This document shows, in pieces, positions 30,198-39,269 of a stretch of 64,000 nt of DNA (the first letter of the stretch is position 1; every line of letters begins with the position of its first letter). Both the position numbers and the translations under genes were made by a program. Below the pieces are notes generated by a model. It did no database searches. It saw nothing but the letters and a program-made list of their open reading frames with translations, and was not told where the DNA came from. Origin of the DNA: Pelomonas sp. V22 (lineage in GTDB: Bacteria > Pseudomonadota > Gammaproteobacteria > Burkholderiales > Burkholderiaceae_C); the NCBI RefSeq assembly GCF_030014915.1, contig NZ_JAGIXS010000008.1, positions 124,001 to 188,000 of the forward strand, given 5' to 3'.

Positions 30198-31070
30198 ATG
30201 CTGAACCGTCGGCAGTGCCTGCTAGCCAGCGCCGCCATAGGGGTGGCCGGGCCAAGCCCGGCCCAGCCCCCGGTCCTGCGCCACCTCGAAGTCCACCCCG
30301 CCGACGACTACGGCCGCTATGTGATCGAGCTGATGGGCCTGGCGCTGCAGCGCAGTGGCCTGCCGCATCGGCTGCAGGCAATGCCCAGCTTTCAGATCAG
30401 CCAAGGCCGCGTCGAGCTGGAACTGGGGCAGGAGAGCTCGCGGCTGGACCTGGTGTGGAGCATGACCAGCCGTTCGCGCGAGCAGGCCATCGTGCCGCTG
30501 CGGGTGCCGCTGGACCGAGGGCTGCTCGGCTGGCGCGTGGCCCTGATACGCCGGGAGGACCAGGCGCAGTGGCTGAAGCCGCCCACGCTGGCGGCGCTGG
30601 CGCTGCGGCGCGCCGGCCAGGGCCTGCACTGGCCGGACACCGAGATCCTGCGCGCCAATGGCCTGGATGTGGTCACGGCCTTGAGCGGCCGGCAGTTGCT
30701 CGACATGCTGCACCGGCGCCGCATCGACTACTTCCCACGCTCGGTGCTGGAGGTGCAGGGCGAGCTGGAAAGCTATGCGCCCTTGAATCTGGTCGTGGCG
30801 CCCGGCTTCGTGCTGCGCTATCCGGCGGCCAGCTACGCCTTCCTGAGCCCCAAGCTGCGCAAGCTCGCGCCGCCGCTGACGCAGGCGCTGGAGGCGCTGG
30901 TGCGCGATGGCAGCCTGGAGCGCGTGTTCCGCCGCCACTTCCACGCACGCTTGATGGCGCTGGGGCTCGCACAACGGCAGGTGATCGCGCTCAAGAATCC
31001 TTCGCTGCCCGCCGAAACCCCGCTGCAGCGCCCGGAGTTCTGGTGGTCGCCACGCGCCCATGCGACCTGA
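30198..31070 (+). CDS. Periplasmic solute-binding-like protein
   Basis: A 290-residue protein with a short signal peptide (MLNRRQCLLASAAIGVAG) and an amino-acid-type substrate-binding fold (SBP_bac_3-like): a two-lobe pattern with DYGRYVIELMGLALQRSG near the start and a C-terminal helix ALVRDGSLERVFRRHF typical of these proteins. No permease or ATPase adjoins it. It lies 212 bases before a sensor diguanylate cyclase on the same strand, so it may be a sensor accessory; ligand unknown. GGGAG lies before ATG 30198; an earlier in-frame ATG lacks a signal peptide start. Confidence 0.7.
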   Translation: MLNRRQCLLASAAIGVAGPSPAQPPVLRHLEVHPADDYGRYVIELMGLALQRSGLPHRLQAMPSFQISQGRVELELGQESSRLDLVWSMTSRSREQAIVPLRVPLDRGLLGWRVALIRREDQAQWLKPPTLAALALRRAGQGLHWPDTEILRANGLDVVTALSGRQLLDMLHRRRIDYFPRSVLEVQGELESYAPLNLVVAPGFVLRYPAASYAFLSPKLRKLAPPLTQALEALVRDGSLERVFRRHFHARLMALGLAQRQVIALKNPSLPAETPLQRPEFWWSPRAHAT

Positions 31071-31282
31071 TCCGCCAGACCGCAAACACCGTACAAAGCT
31101 CGGCCGTACGGCCATCCCGCCACAGCCCCGCCGGCCCGCATGTAACAATTTCCTCGCAAGCTCCCACTTTCCCAGCTGCTGACGCCGACCCACCCTCGCC
31201 GCGACCGTTGCAGATGTCATGCTCACGACGCGGGCCTCAGCCGCTCCGCATTCCCAGGCCTCGCCGGGCCACCCTCCAGCCC

Positions 31283-34200
31283 ATGCGCCGCTCCCTGCGT
31301 CTCCACGCCTTCGGCCTTGCCGCCTGTCTGCTGCTGTCTTGCGCGGCGGCGCAAGCGCGCCCGGGTGACACCCTGGAGGTGCAGTTCCGCAGCATCAGCG
31401 TGCCCGAGAGCACGGTGCCGGCCATCGCCCAGGACCAGGCGGGCTTCATCTGGGTGGCCACCAGCAAGGGCCTGACGCGTTACGACGGCTACCGCTTGCG
31501 CCCCATCGAGAAGGAAGGCGAGACCCGCGCCCATCGCAGCCTGGGCTGGGTGCGCGCACTGGCGCCGGCCCGCGATGGCCGCATGTGGATAGGCACGGAA
31601 TTCATGGGCCTGATGGCCTACGACCCGGAGCGCGACCAGGTCCAGGCCCATGGGAGCCCCCTGGGCGAGAACGGGCCCAAAGCGCCGGTGCGCGCCGTGG
31701 CCGAGGACGCCGAGGGCGCCGTCTGGATGGGCACCGTGGGCCAGGGCCTGTTCCGCTACCTGCCCGCCACGCGGCGTTTTGAAGCGCAGGACCTGCGCTG
31801 GCAGGGCGAGCCGGAGTCGCGCGTGCTGGCCTTGCGCGTGAGTCGCGACGGCAGGGTCTGGGCCGGCCATTGGCGCGGCCTGTCGGTGCGGCAGGGCGGG
31901 CGCTGGCAAGCTGTGGCCGGCATGGGCGCCGACAGCCCGGTGCTGGCGCTGACCGAAGCAGCCGACGGCCGGATCTGGCTGGGTACGCAGGACGGCCGGC
32001 TCGGCGTGGTCGAGGCGGGCCGCATCCGCTGGGTGCACGAGCTCAAGCTGCCGGTCCAGGCCCTGGCCGAGGGTGAGCCGGGCCAGCTCTGGGTCGGCAC
32101 CAAGTCAGGTCTGTTATGGGTGGACATGGCGAGTGGCGCCATCGCCCTGCACCTGCGCCACGACCCGCGCCGCCGCACCGGCCTGGCCGGCAACGACATC
32201 AGCGGCCTGCTGCGCGACAACACCGGCACCCTGTGGCTGAGCGGCTATGGCCTCGGCCTGCAGCGCCATCAGCAGCATCCGGCCCTGGCGGTGCGCGGGC
32301 CCGATGCCGACCCGGCCAGCCCGCTGGCAGAGATCGACGTGCGCGTGCTCTTGCGGCTGAAGAACGGCGAGGTGCTGGCCCCCACGCAGAAAGGCGCCAT
32401 CGTGCGCCTCGACGGCCGCCCCGGGGCCGAGCTGGCCACGCTGGGCCGCTGGCCGCGCGAGCGCACCAGCGTGGTGGAGGCGCTGGCCGAAGCACCGGAT
32501 GCCAGCCTCTGGATGGCAGCCGGCGGCCGGCTCGAGCACCGCGCGGCCGATGGCCGCCTGCTGCGCGACTGGCCGCTCGACGGCGGCCGCGCGCAGCGCC
32601 TGCTGCTGCTCGCCAGCGGCGAAGTGCTGCTCGGCATGCAGGAAGGCCTCTACCGTCTGGCCAACGAGAAGGCCACAGCGCTGGAGCGCCAGCACCTGGC
32701 CGATGGCAGCCCGCTGCATGGCGGTATCTATGCCCTGATCGAAGACCGGGCCCAGGCCGGCATGCTATGGGTGGGCGGGCAGCAGGGCATGTTCCGCGGC
32801 GCCGTCGGCCAGCTGGCGGCGGTGCCGCAATCGCCGCGTGACAGCCTCGGCAACCCCATCATCATGGGCCTCCTGCAAGCACACGACGGCAAGCTCTGGG
32901 TGGACACGCCGGCCTCCGGCCTGCACCGCCTCTATGCCTGGGACGAGCAGGGCCGCGCGCGCTACGAGCGGATCGGCGAGCGCCATGGCACCGAGGGCGT
33001 GTTCGGCGGCAATCTGCATGAAGACGCGCAAGGCCGCATCTGGAGCCAGCTGAACGTCTACGACCCGAAGACCGACCAGCTCGACAGCATCGGCCCGGCC
33101 GAGGGCGCCGACTTTGGCACCTTCTGGTTCTTCGCCAGCACCACGCTGCAGGACGGCAGCCTGCTGTTCGGCGGCAGCCGCGGCCTGCTGCGCGTTCAAC
33201 CTGAGCGTTATTCAATGGCGAACGTCAAGCCGCCGCTGGTGATCAGCGCGGTGCGGGCCGACGGCCAGACCTTCCATCCCGACAGCCTGCAGCAAGGCGT
33301 GGTGCTGCCCGCCGGCACGCGCACGCTGGGCGTGGAGTTCGCCGGCCTGGACTATGCGGACCCTGGCCGACTGCGTTACCAGTACCGGCTGCGCGGCCTC
33401 GACGCCCCCTGGACGCAGGCCGACGGCAGCGCCCGCAGCCCCAGCTTCGGCCCGCTCAAGCCCGGCCACTACCTGCTGCAGGTGCGCGCCTCGGCCCAGC
33501 TCTCGGGCGGCCACATGGCCGAGCTGGAACTGCCGGTCGAGCTGCGGCCTCTGTGGTGGCAAACCGCCTGGGCCCAGATGGCCGGCGCGCTGCTGGCCGT
33601 GCTCGCCATCGCCGGCTGGATACGCTGGCGCACCCGCCAGCTGCGCCGCCGCGAGGCCGAGCTGCAGGCTCTGGTGGACGAGCGCACGGCCGAGCTGCGC
33701 GAGGCCAGCCTGACCGACACCCTGACCGGTCTGCGCAACCGCCGCTACCTGGAGCTGCGGCTGCGCGACGACCTGCGCCTTTGCTCGCGCCGCTTCGAGG
33801 CCACCGCCCTGCCCGGCCCCGACAGCGACCTGCTGCTGATGCTGCTGGACCTGGACCACTTCAAGCGCATCAACGACGCCCACGGCCATGCGGCCGGCGA
33901 TGCCGTGCTGGTGCAACTGGCCGAGCGCTTGCGCCGCGTGTTCCGCGAGACCGATTCGCTGGTGCGCTGGGGCGGCGAGGAGGTGCTGGTGCTGGTGCGT
34001 GAAACCAACCGGGACGATGCAGCCGAGCTGGCGGCGCGTGTCTGCGCCGCCGTGCGCGAGCAGCCCTTCGAGATCGGCGAGGGCCGGGTGCTGCACGTCA
34101 CCACCTCGGTCGGCTTCGTGGCCTTCCCGCTGGACCCGCGCCAGCCCCGCGCCTGGGACTGGCATGCCAGCCTCGGCCTCGCAGATTCGGCGCTCTACGC

Positions 34201-34345
34201 CGCCAAGGCCAATGGCCGCGACGGCTATGTGGGCGCCACCAGCGCCGATGGTCTCGGCCCGAGCGAATCGCCCCGCGACCTGGAAGCCTGGCGCGACGAG
34301 CAGCGCCTGAGTGCCCGCATCAGTGGCAAGACCGTGGTGCGCTGA
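31283..34345 (+). CDS. Beta-propeller sensor diguanylate cyclase
   Basis: A 1020-residue membrane sensor. After a signal peptide (ending AQARP) come repeated two-component-regulator propeller blades with pairs such as GFIWVATSKGLTRYDG and DGRMWIGTEFMGL, to about residue 640. A Y_Y_Y domain follows (about 665-755), then one membrane helix (about 760-780), a short coiled coil, and a GGDEF domain (about 805-1000) starting LTDTLTGLRNRRYLE. The active-site motif is GGEEV, with Val where Phe is usual, and an inhibitory RxxD (RETD) lies five residues before it. It probably makes cyclic di-GMP in response to a periplasmic signal. Confidence 0.9.
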   Translation: MRRSLRLHAFGLAACLLLSCAAAQARPGDTLEVQFRSISVPESTVPAIAQDQAGFIWVATSKGLTRYDGYRLRPIEKEGETRAHRSLGWVRALAPARDGRMWIGTEFMGLMAYDPERDQVQAHGSPLGENGPKAPVRAVAEDAEGAVWMGTVGQGLFRYLPATRRFEAQDLRWQGEPESRVLALRVSRDGRVWAGHWRGLSVRQGGRWQAVAGMGADSPVLALTEAADGRIWLGTQDGRLGVVEAGRIRWVHELKLPVQALAEGEPGQLWVGTKSGLLWVDMASGAIALHLRHDPRRRTGLAGNDISGLLRDNTGTLWLSGYGLGLQRHQQHPALAVRGPDADPASPLAEIDVRVLLRLKNGEVLAPTQKGAIVRLDGRPGAELATLGRWPRERTSVVEALAEAPDASLWMAAGGRLEHRAADGRLLRDWPLDGGRAQRLLLLASGEVLLGMQEGLYRLANEKATALERQHLADGSPLHGGIYALIEDRAQAGMLWVGGQQGMFRGAVGQLAAVPQSPRDSLGNPIIMGLLQAHDGKLWVDTPASGLHRLYAWDEQGRARYERIGERHGTEGVFGGNLHEDAQGRIWSQLNVYDPKTDQLDSIGPAEGADFGTFWFFASTTLQDGSLLFGGSRGLLRVQPERYSMANVKPPLVISAVRADGQTFHPDSLQQGVVLPAGTRTLGVEFAGLDYADPGRLRYQYRLRGLDAPWTQADGSARSPSFGPLKPGHYLLQVRASAQLSGGHMAELELPVELRPLWWQTAWAQMAGALLAVLAIAGWIRWRTRQLRRREAELQALVDERTAELREASLTDTLTGLRNRRYLELRLRDDLRLCSRRFEATALPGPDSDLLLMLLDLDHFKRINDAHGHAAGDAVLVQLAERLRRVFRETDSLVRWGGEEVLVLVRETNRDDAAELAARVCAAVREQPFEIGEGRVLHVTTSVGFVAFPLDPRQPRAWDWHASLGLADSALYAAKANGRDGYVGATSADGLGPSESPRDLEAWRDEQRLSARISGKTVVR

Positions 34346-34375
34346 GGCGAGCGCCCTCCCCTCATCCAAGCATCA

Positions 34376-35380
34376 TCAGACGGCGCCGCGCTGCTGCTGG
34401 CTCGCGTAGTAGACGGCCTTGCGGGCGCGCTGAATCTCGCCCAACGGCCGGTGCTCGGCCAGCCCATTCCACAGATCAAAGACGCCGGCCTCGCTCTCGC
34501 GAACCAAGGCAGCATCGAGCGCCTGGCGCGGCAGGCGCAGCAGCGCCACCGTGGTCCAGGGTGAGTCCCAGTCCACCGAGGGGTTCTCGATCGGCGTGCG
34601 CTGCTCGTTGATGAAGGGCTGCAGCTGCAGCTCCCAGCTCAGCTCGCTCTCGGCCAGCCGCCCCATGAAGTCGGCGCCCCAGTCCGCCTTGGCGCCCGGC
34701 TTTGCGCCGCCATTGGCGGGCGCCGGCAGCAGGCGCACGCGCACCGCATAGGGCCCGCAGGCCAGCGGCAGCACGGTGCTCAGCGGCTCGGTCGCAAAGC
34801 CGCCGAAGGGGCGTGTCGCGGTCTGTATCAGCAGCTTGAGCTTGGCCGGCAGGGCCAGCCAGCCGTATTGATGGACCAGGAAGCGCAGCACCGCGCCACC
34901 GCCCTGCGAGGCGGCCTGCACGAGGCCCACGAACTCGCGGCTGCTCTGGAACGAGAACGCCGTCTGGTTGATCAGCAGAAAGCTCTGGCTGTTCGCCTGC
35001 AGGCCTTCGCCCAAGGCCGAGGGGCCAGCCAGGCCCAGCACCTTGAGCGCGAGGCCGCGGATGTCGGGCTTGCTGTCGGCCTGGTGATCGAGGCCGCCAT
35101 TGGACAGGCGCACGACCGCTGCGAAGCTGCCCGGTGCGGCGAACAGCCCATGGCGGGCAAAGTCCGGCAGGCCCTCGAGCACCTGCAGCTCACCACGCGC
35201 CGTGGCCAGCTGCTTGCGGTGCAGGGCGCGGCCGGCGCCGTACTTCTTGGACTTGCGGGCCTGGATGGCCTGGAAGATCTCCACATAGCCAGCGAAGCGC
35301 TCGGCCTCGTCGGGCTCGATCCGCTCCTTCCACCCTGTGCTTGCTGCCGATGCTGAACGGGTGGAAGAAGCGTTCGTCAT
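34376..35380 (-). CDS. Catalase-like heme protein (y4iL/SrpA-type family)
   Basis: A 334-residue member of the catalase-like superfamily, shorter than true catalases. A possible distal His is in ALHRKQLA (near 54), followed by RLSNGG and DIRGLALKVLG, and the C-terminus HRPLGEIQRARKAVYYASQ has the R-x-x-x-Y pattern of the proximal heme tyrosine. Function is likely a heme peroxidase or peroxygenase; the substrate is unknown. The start is only three bases after the livM stop, so it seems to be the last gene of the livGFKHM operon, an odd partner for an amino-acid transporter. Confidence 0.8.
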   Translation of the reverse strand: MTNASSTRSASAASTGWKERIEPDEAERFAGYVEIFQAIQARKSKKYGAGRALHRKQLATARGELQVLEGLPDFARHGLFAAPGSFAAVVRLSNGGLDHQADSKPDIRGLALKVLGLAGPSALGEGLQANSQSFLLINQTAFSFQSSREFVGLVQAASQGGGAVLRFLVHQYGWLALPAKLKLLIQTATRPFGGFATEPLSTVLPLACGPYAVRVRLLPAPANGGAKPGAKADWGADFMGRLAESELSWELQLQPFINEQRTPIENPSVDWDSPWTTVALLRLPRQALDAALVRESEAGVFDLWNGLAEHRPLGEIQRARKAVYYASQQQRGAV

Positions 35381-35383
35381 ACT

Positions 35384-36385
35384 CTAGGTCCTCTTGCTGC
35401 TGCTCAAGCGTTCGAAAAGCGCCAGCGCCTCGCCGACGATGCCGCGCCGGAACGCGAGCACGCACACGATGAAGATCAGGCCGGTCACGAGGCTGACCGA
35501 CTCGCCAAGGCTGTTGAACCAGTTGATGCCGGTGATGTTGGCAATCGCCTGGCCCAGATCGCCGATCTTGTTCTCGAGCGCGATGATCACGAGCGCGCCG
35601 ACCATGGGGCCGGTCAGCGTGCCCATGCCGCCCACGAGCGTCATCAGGATGACGAGGCCGGAGGTGGTCCAGATCGCATCGGTCAGCGTGGCAAACCCGA
35701 GCACCAGGGTCTTGGTGGCGCCGGCCAGGCCCGCGAGGCCGGCCGACAGCACAAAGGCCAGCAGCTTGAAGCGGTCCACGTCATAGCCGAGCGAGGTGGC
35801 GCGCGCCTCGTTCTCGCGGATCGAGGTCAGCACCTGGCCGAACGGCGAATGCACGATGCGGTAGATCAGCCAGAACGCCGCGATGAAGATCGCCAGCACC
35901 ACGTAGAAGAGCGTCAGGTCGCTCTCCAGGTGCAGGCCGAACAGGCTGCCGCGCGGCACCGACTGCAGGCCGTCTTCACCGCCGGTGAACGAGGCCTGCA
36001 GGAAGAAGAAGTACAGCATCTGCGACAGCGCGAGCGTGATCATCGAGAAGTAGATGCCCGAACGCTTGATTGCCAGCAAACCGAAGAGCAGGCCCACGCT
36101 GGCCGCCGCCAGCGCGCCGAAGGCGAGGCCGAACACCGGCGGCAGGCCCCAGACCTTGAGCGCATGGCCGGCCGCATAGGCGGCCGTGCCGAGGAAGGCC
36201 GCATGGCCGAAGCTCAGGAGGCCGGTGAAGCCCACCAGCAAATTGAAGGCGCAGGCGAACAGCGCATAGCAGAGCACCTTCATCACGAAGATCGGATAGG
36301 CACCGAGCGCCGGCAGCAGGGCGATCGCGATGAACAGCAGCGCGTAGCCGGGCAGCGGGTTGCGGGTGAGGCGCGTGGTCGTCAT
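35384..36385 (-). CDS. livM: Branched-chain amino acid ABC permease LivM
   Basis: A 333-residue inner-membrane permease of the LivM type with about nine hydrophobic segments; diagnostic are LLSFGHAAFLGTAAY, FGLLAIKRSGIYFSMITLA, SIRENEARATSLGYD and GGMGTLTGPMVGA. It pairs with LivH. The start 36385 overlaps the livH stop by four bases (ATGA). The longer in-frame opening upstream lies within livH and is not used. Confidence 0.93.
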   Translation of the reverse strand: MTTTRLTRNPLPGYALLFIAIALLPALGAYPIFVMKVLCYALFACAFNLLVGFTGLLSFGHAAFLGTAAYAAGHALKVWGLPPVFGLAFGALAAASVGLLFGLLAIKRSGIYFSMITLALSQMLYFFFLQASFTGGEDGLQSVPRGSLFGLHLESDLTLFYVVLAIFIAAFWLIYRIVHSPFGQVLTSIRENEARATSLGYDVDRFKLLAFVLSAGLAGLAGATKTLVLGFATLTDAIWTTSGLVILMTLVGGMGTLTGPMVGALVIIALENKIGDLGQAIANITGINWFNSLGESVSLVTGLIFIVCVLAFRRGIVGEALALFERLSSSKRT

Positions 36386-37269
36386 TTCTCTTTTCCAAAC
36401 AGGCCGGCGGGGCGCAGCAGCAGCACCAGGGCCATCACCACGAACACCACGGTGTTGGAGGCCTCGGGGTAGAAGACCTTGGTCAGGCCCTCGATCAGGC
36501 CGAGGCCGAGGCCGGTGAGGATGGAGCCCATGATGGAGCCCATGCCGCCGATCACCACGACGGCGAACACCACGATGATCAGGTTGCTGCCCATCAGCGA
36601 GGTCACCTGCAGGATGGGCGCGGCCAGCACGCCGGCAAAGGCCGCGAGCGCCACGCCGCCGGCATAGGTCAGCGTGACCATGGCCGGCACATTGACGCCG
36701 AAGGCCTGGACCAGCTTCGGGTTCTCGGTGCCGGCGCGCAGCTTGGCGCCGAGCGAGGTCTTCTCGATCAGGGCCCAGACCGCGAAGCACATGGTCAGCG
36801 AGGCCACCACCACCCAGGCCCGGTAGTTGGGCAGGATCATGAAGCCGAGGTTGGTGGCGCCCTGCAAGGCATCGGGCACCGGATAAGGCTGGCCCGAGAC
36901 GCCGTAGAAGCTGCGGAACACGCCTTCGATCACGAGCGTGATGCCGAAGGTCAGCAAGAGGCCGTAGATGTGGTCGAGCTTGTAGAGCCACTGCAGGAGC
37001 AGCCGCTCGATCACGATGCCGAAGACGCCCACCACCAGCGGCGCCAGCACCAGCATGGCCCAGTAGGAGAGGCCCAGGTACTCGAGGCCCATCCAGGCCA
37101 GGAAGGCACCCATCATGTACAGCGCCCCATGGGCGAAGTTGATGATGTTGAGCATGCCGAAGATGACGGCCAGGCCCAGCGACAGGATCGCGTAGAACGA
37201 GCCGTTCACCAGGCCGAGCAACAGCTGCCCGAGCAGGGCAGGGAGCGGGATACCGAATAACTCTGTCAT
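36382..37269 (-). CDS. livH: Branched-chain amino acid ABC permease LivH
   Basis: A 295-residue LivH-type permease: LVNGSFYAILSLGLAVIFG, INFAHGALYMMGAF, TFGITLVIEG, and GGMGSIMGSI near the C-terminus, with about eight membrane segments. It forms the inner-membrane channel with LivM. It is 24 bases after the binding-protein gene and overlaps livM. Confidence 0.93.
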   Translation of the reverse strand: MTELFGIPLPALLGQLLLGLVNGSFYAILSLGLAVIFGMLNIINFAHGALYMMGAFLAWMGLEYLGLSYWAMLVLAPLVVGVFGIVIERLLLQWLYKLDHIYGLLLTFGITLVIEGVFRSFYGVSGQPYPVPDALQGATNLGFMILPNYRAWVVVASLTMCFAVWALIEKTSLGAKLRAGTENPKLVQAFGVNVPAMVTLTYAGGVALAAFAGVLAAPILQVTSLMGSNLIIVVFAVVVIGGMGSIMGSILTGLGLGLIEGLTKVFYPEASNTVVFVVMALVLLLRPAGLFGKEK

Positions 37270-37293
37270 GACACTGCTCGGGATTGCTTCAGC

Positions 37294-38514
37294 TTACTTC
37301 TTGACCATCGGGCACTTGCTGTCCGCCAGCTTGGTGAAGGCTTCATCACCGGGGATCTTGCTGACGACCTTGTAGTAGTCCCAGGGCTCGGTGGACTCCT
37401 TCTGCGACTTCACCTGCATCAGGAACATGTCGTGGACGAAGCGGCCGTCTTCCTTGCGGATGGTGCCGCTGCTGTAGAAGTCATTGACCGGCGTGGCCTT
37501 CATCTTGGCCATGACCTTGTCGCCGTCGTCGGTCTTGAGCGCATCCACGGCCTTCAGGTAGTGCATGACGGACGAATAGTCGGCCGCCTGCAACGAGGAG
37601 GGCATGCGCTTCATCTTCTCGAAGAAGCGGCGGCTCCAGGCGCGCGCCTCGGGCGTCTGGTTCCAGTACCAGCTGTCGGTCACGTACATGCCCTCGGCAG
37701 CCTTCAGGCCCACCGAATGCACGTCGTTGATGAACATCAGCAGGCCGGCCAGCTTCATGCTCTTGGTGATGCCGAACTCGTTGGCGGCCTTGATCGAGTT
37801 GATCGTGTCGCCGCCGGCATTCGCCAGGCCGAGGATCTGCGCGCCGCTGCTCTGCGCCTGCAGCAGGAACGAAGAGAAGTCGCTGGCGTTCAGCGGATGC
37901 TTGACCGCGCCCACCACCTTGCCGCCGGCCTTGGTGATCACCTCGGAGGCATCGCCCTGCAGCGAGGCGCCGAAGGCGTAGTCGGCCGTCATGAAGTACC
38001 AGCTCTTGCCACCGGCCTTGACCATGGGGTTCACGGTGCCGCGGGCCAGGGCCACGGTGTCGTAGGCGTAGTGGATGGTGTACGGCGTGCAGGCGTCGTT
38101 CGTGAGGCGGGCCGAGCCGGCGCCGATCACGATGAAGGGCTTCTTGCGTTCGGCCGCCAGCGTGGCCATCGCGAGGGCCGTGCCGGAGTTGGTGCCGCCC
38201 ACCAGCATGTCCAGGCCCTGCGTGTCGAACCATTCGCGCGCCTTGGCCGAGGCCACGTCGGCCTTGTTCTGGTGGTCGGCGAACAGCAGCTCGATCTTCT
38301 TTCCGGCGGCCATGCCCTTCATGTCGGCAATGGCCATGCGGATCGCCTCGACGCCACCGGCGCCGTCGATGTCGGCATAGACGCTGGACATGTCGGTAAT
38401 GATGCCGATCTTGATCACGTCGCCCGAGACTTGCGCCTGGGCAAGGCCCGTTGTCAGGCTGCCGCAGGCGAGTGCACTGGCCAGGGCGATGCGCTTGAGG
38501 TTGCTGGTCTTCAT
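37294..38514 (-). CDS. Branched-chain amino-acid-type ABC substrate-binding protein
   Basis: A 406-residue periplasmic binding protein of the LivJ/LivK class. The signal peptide ends LAQAQ; the mature part shows IKIGIITDMSSVYADIDG, GGTNSGTALAMATLA, and PFIVIGAGSARLTND. Two late cysteines (TNDACTP and DSKCPM) may form a disulfide. Ligand is not fixed by sequence; branched-chain amino acids, other amino acids, or organic and aromatic acids are possible. It lies between livF and livH in the operon. Confidence 0.9.
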   Translation of the reverse strand: MKTSNLKRIALASALACGSLTTGLAQAQVSGDVIKIGIITDMSSVYADIDGAGGVEAIRMAIADMKGMAAGKKIELLFADHQNKADVASAKAREWFDTQGLDMLVGGTNSGTALAMATLAAERKKPFIVIGAGSARLTNDACTPYTIHYAYDTVALARGTVNPMVKAGGKSWYFMTADYAFGASLQGDASEVITKAGGKVVGAVKHPLNASDFSSFLLQAQSSGAQILGLANAGGDTINSIKAANEFGITKSMKLAGLLMFINDVHSVGLKAAEGMYVTDSWYWNQTPEARAWSRRFFEKMKRMPSSLQAADYSSVMHYLKAVDALKTDDGDKVMAKMKATPVNDFYSSGTIRKEDGRFVHDMFLMQVKSQKESTEPWDYYKVVSKIPGDEAFTKLADSKCPMVKK

Positions 38515-38558
38515 CGACGGTCTCCTACTTTGTGGTCAATCAATCGGTCAAACAAACG

Positions 38559-39269
38559 TCAAACACTCAACAGCTCGTCCAGCTTGGACTGCTTGGCTGC
38601 CAGCTCGGCAGCCGGGAAGGACTCCACCACTTCGCCATGCTCGATGACGATGAAGTGGTCGGCCAGCGGTGCGGCAAAGCGGAAGTTCTGCTCCACCATC
38701 ACGATGGTGAAGCCCTCGGCCTTGAGCGCCGTGATCATGCGGGCCAGGGCCTGGACGATGACCGGGGCCAGGCCCTCGGAGATTTCGTCCAGCAAGAGGA
38801 TGTCGGCGCCGGTGCGCAGGATGCGCGCCACGGCCAGCATCTGCTGCTCGCCGCCCGAGAGGCGCGTGCCGGGGCTGTGCTTGCGCTCGGCCAGGTTGGG
38901 GAACATGGCGTAGATCTGCGCTTCGCTCATCGGCTTGCCGCGCTGGCTCTTCAGCGGCGGCGGCAGGCGCAGGTTCTCCTCGGTGGTCAGCGAGGCAAAG
39001 ATGCCGCGCTCCTCCGGGCAGTAGCCGAGGCCCAGGTGGGCGATGCGGTGCGTCGGCAGGCCAATCGTCTCCGTGCCATGGACCTTGATCGAGCCCTTGC
39101 GGGCACCGGTCAGGCCCATGATGGCGCGCAGCGTGGTGGTGCGGCCGGCGCCGTTGCGGCCCAGCAGGGTCACGACCTGACCCTTGTTCACGGTCAGGTT
39201 GATGCCGTGCAGGATGTGGCTCTCGCCGTACCAGGCGTGCAGGTCTTTGATTTCCAGCGCCGCCGACAT
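38559..39269 (-). CDS. livF: Branched-chain amino acid ABC ATPase LivF
   Basis: A 236-residue LivF ATPase with signature LSGGEQQMLAVAR, Walker B ILLLDEISEGLAP and the switch region VMVEQNFRFA. The Walker A reads GRNGAGRTT (residues 37-45): the usual lysine is Arg43, which is unusual for an active ABC ATPase but I believe occurs in related betaproteobacterial LivF proteins. It shares one base with the livG stop (TGATG). Confidence 0.92.
   Translation of the reverse strand: MSAALEIKDLHAWYGESHILHGINLTVNKGQVVTLLGRNGAGRTTTLRAIMGLTGARKGSIKVHGTETIGLPTHRIAHLGLGYCPEERGIFASLTTEENLRLPPPLKSQRGKPMSEAQIYAMFPNLAERKHSPGTRLSGGEQQMLAVARILRTGADILLLDEISEGLAPVIVQALARMITALKAEGFTIVMVEQNFRFAAPLADHFIVIEHGEVVESFPAAELAAKQSKLDELLSV

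Noticed and set aside
30047-31282. Upstream extension of the diguanylate cyclase frame
   Set aside because: The frame stays open through the solute-binding gene, but this part has shadow-like composition, and the signal peptide begins at 31283.
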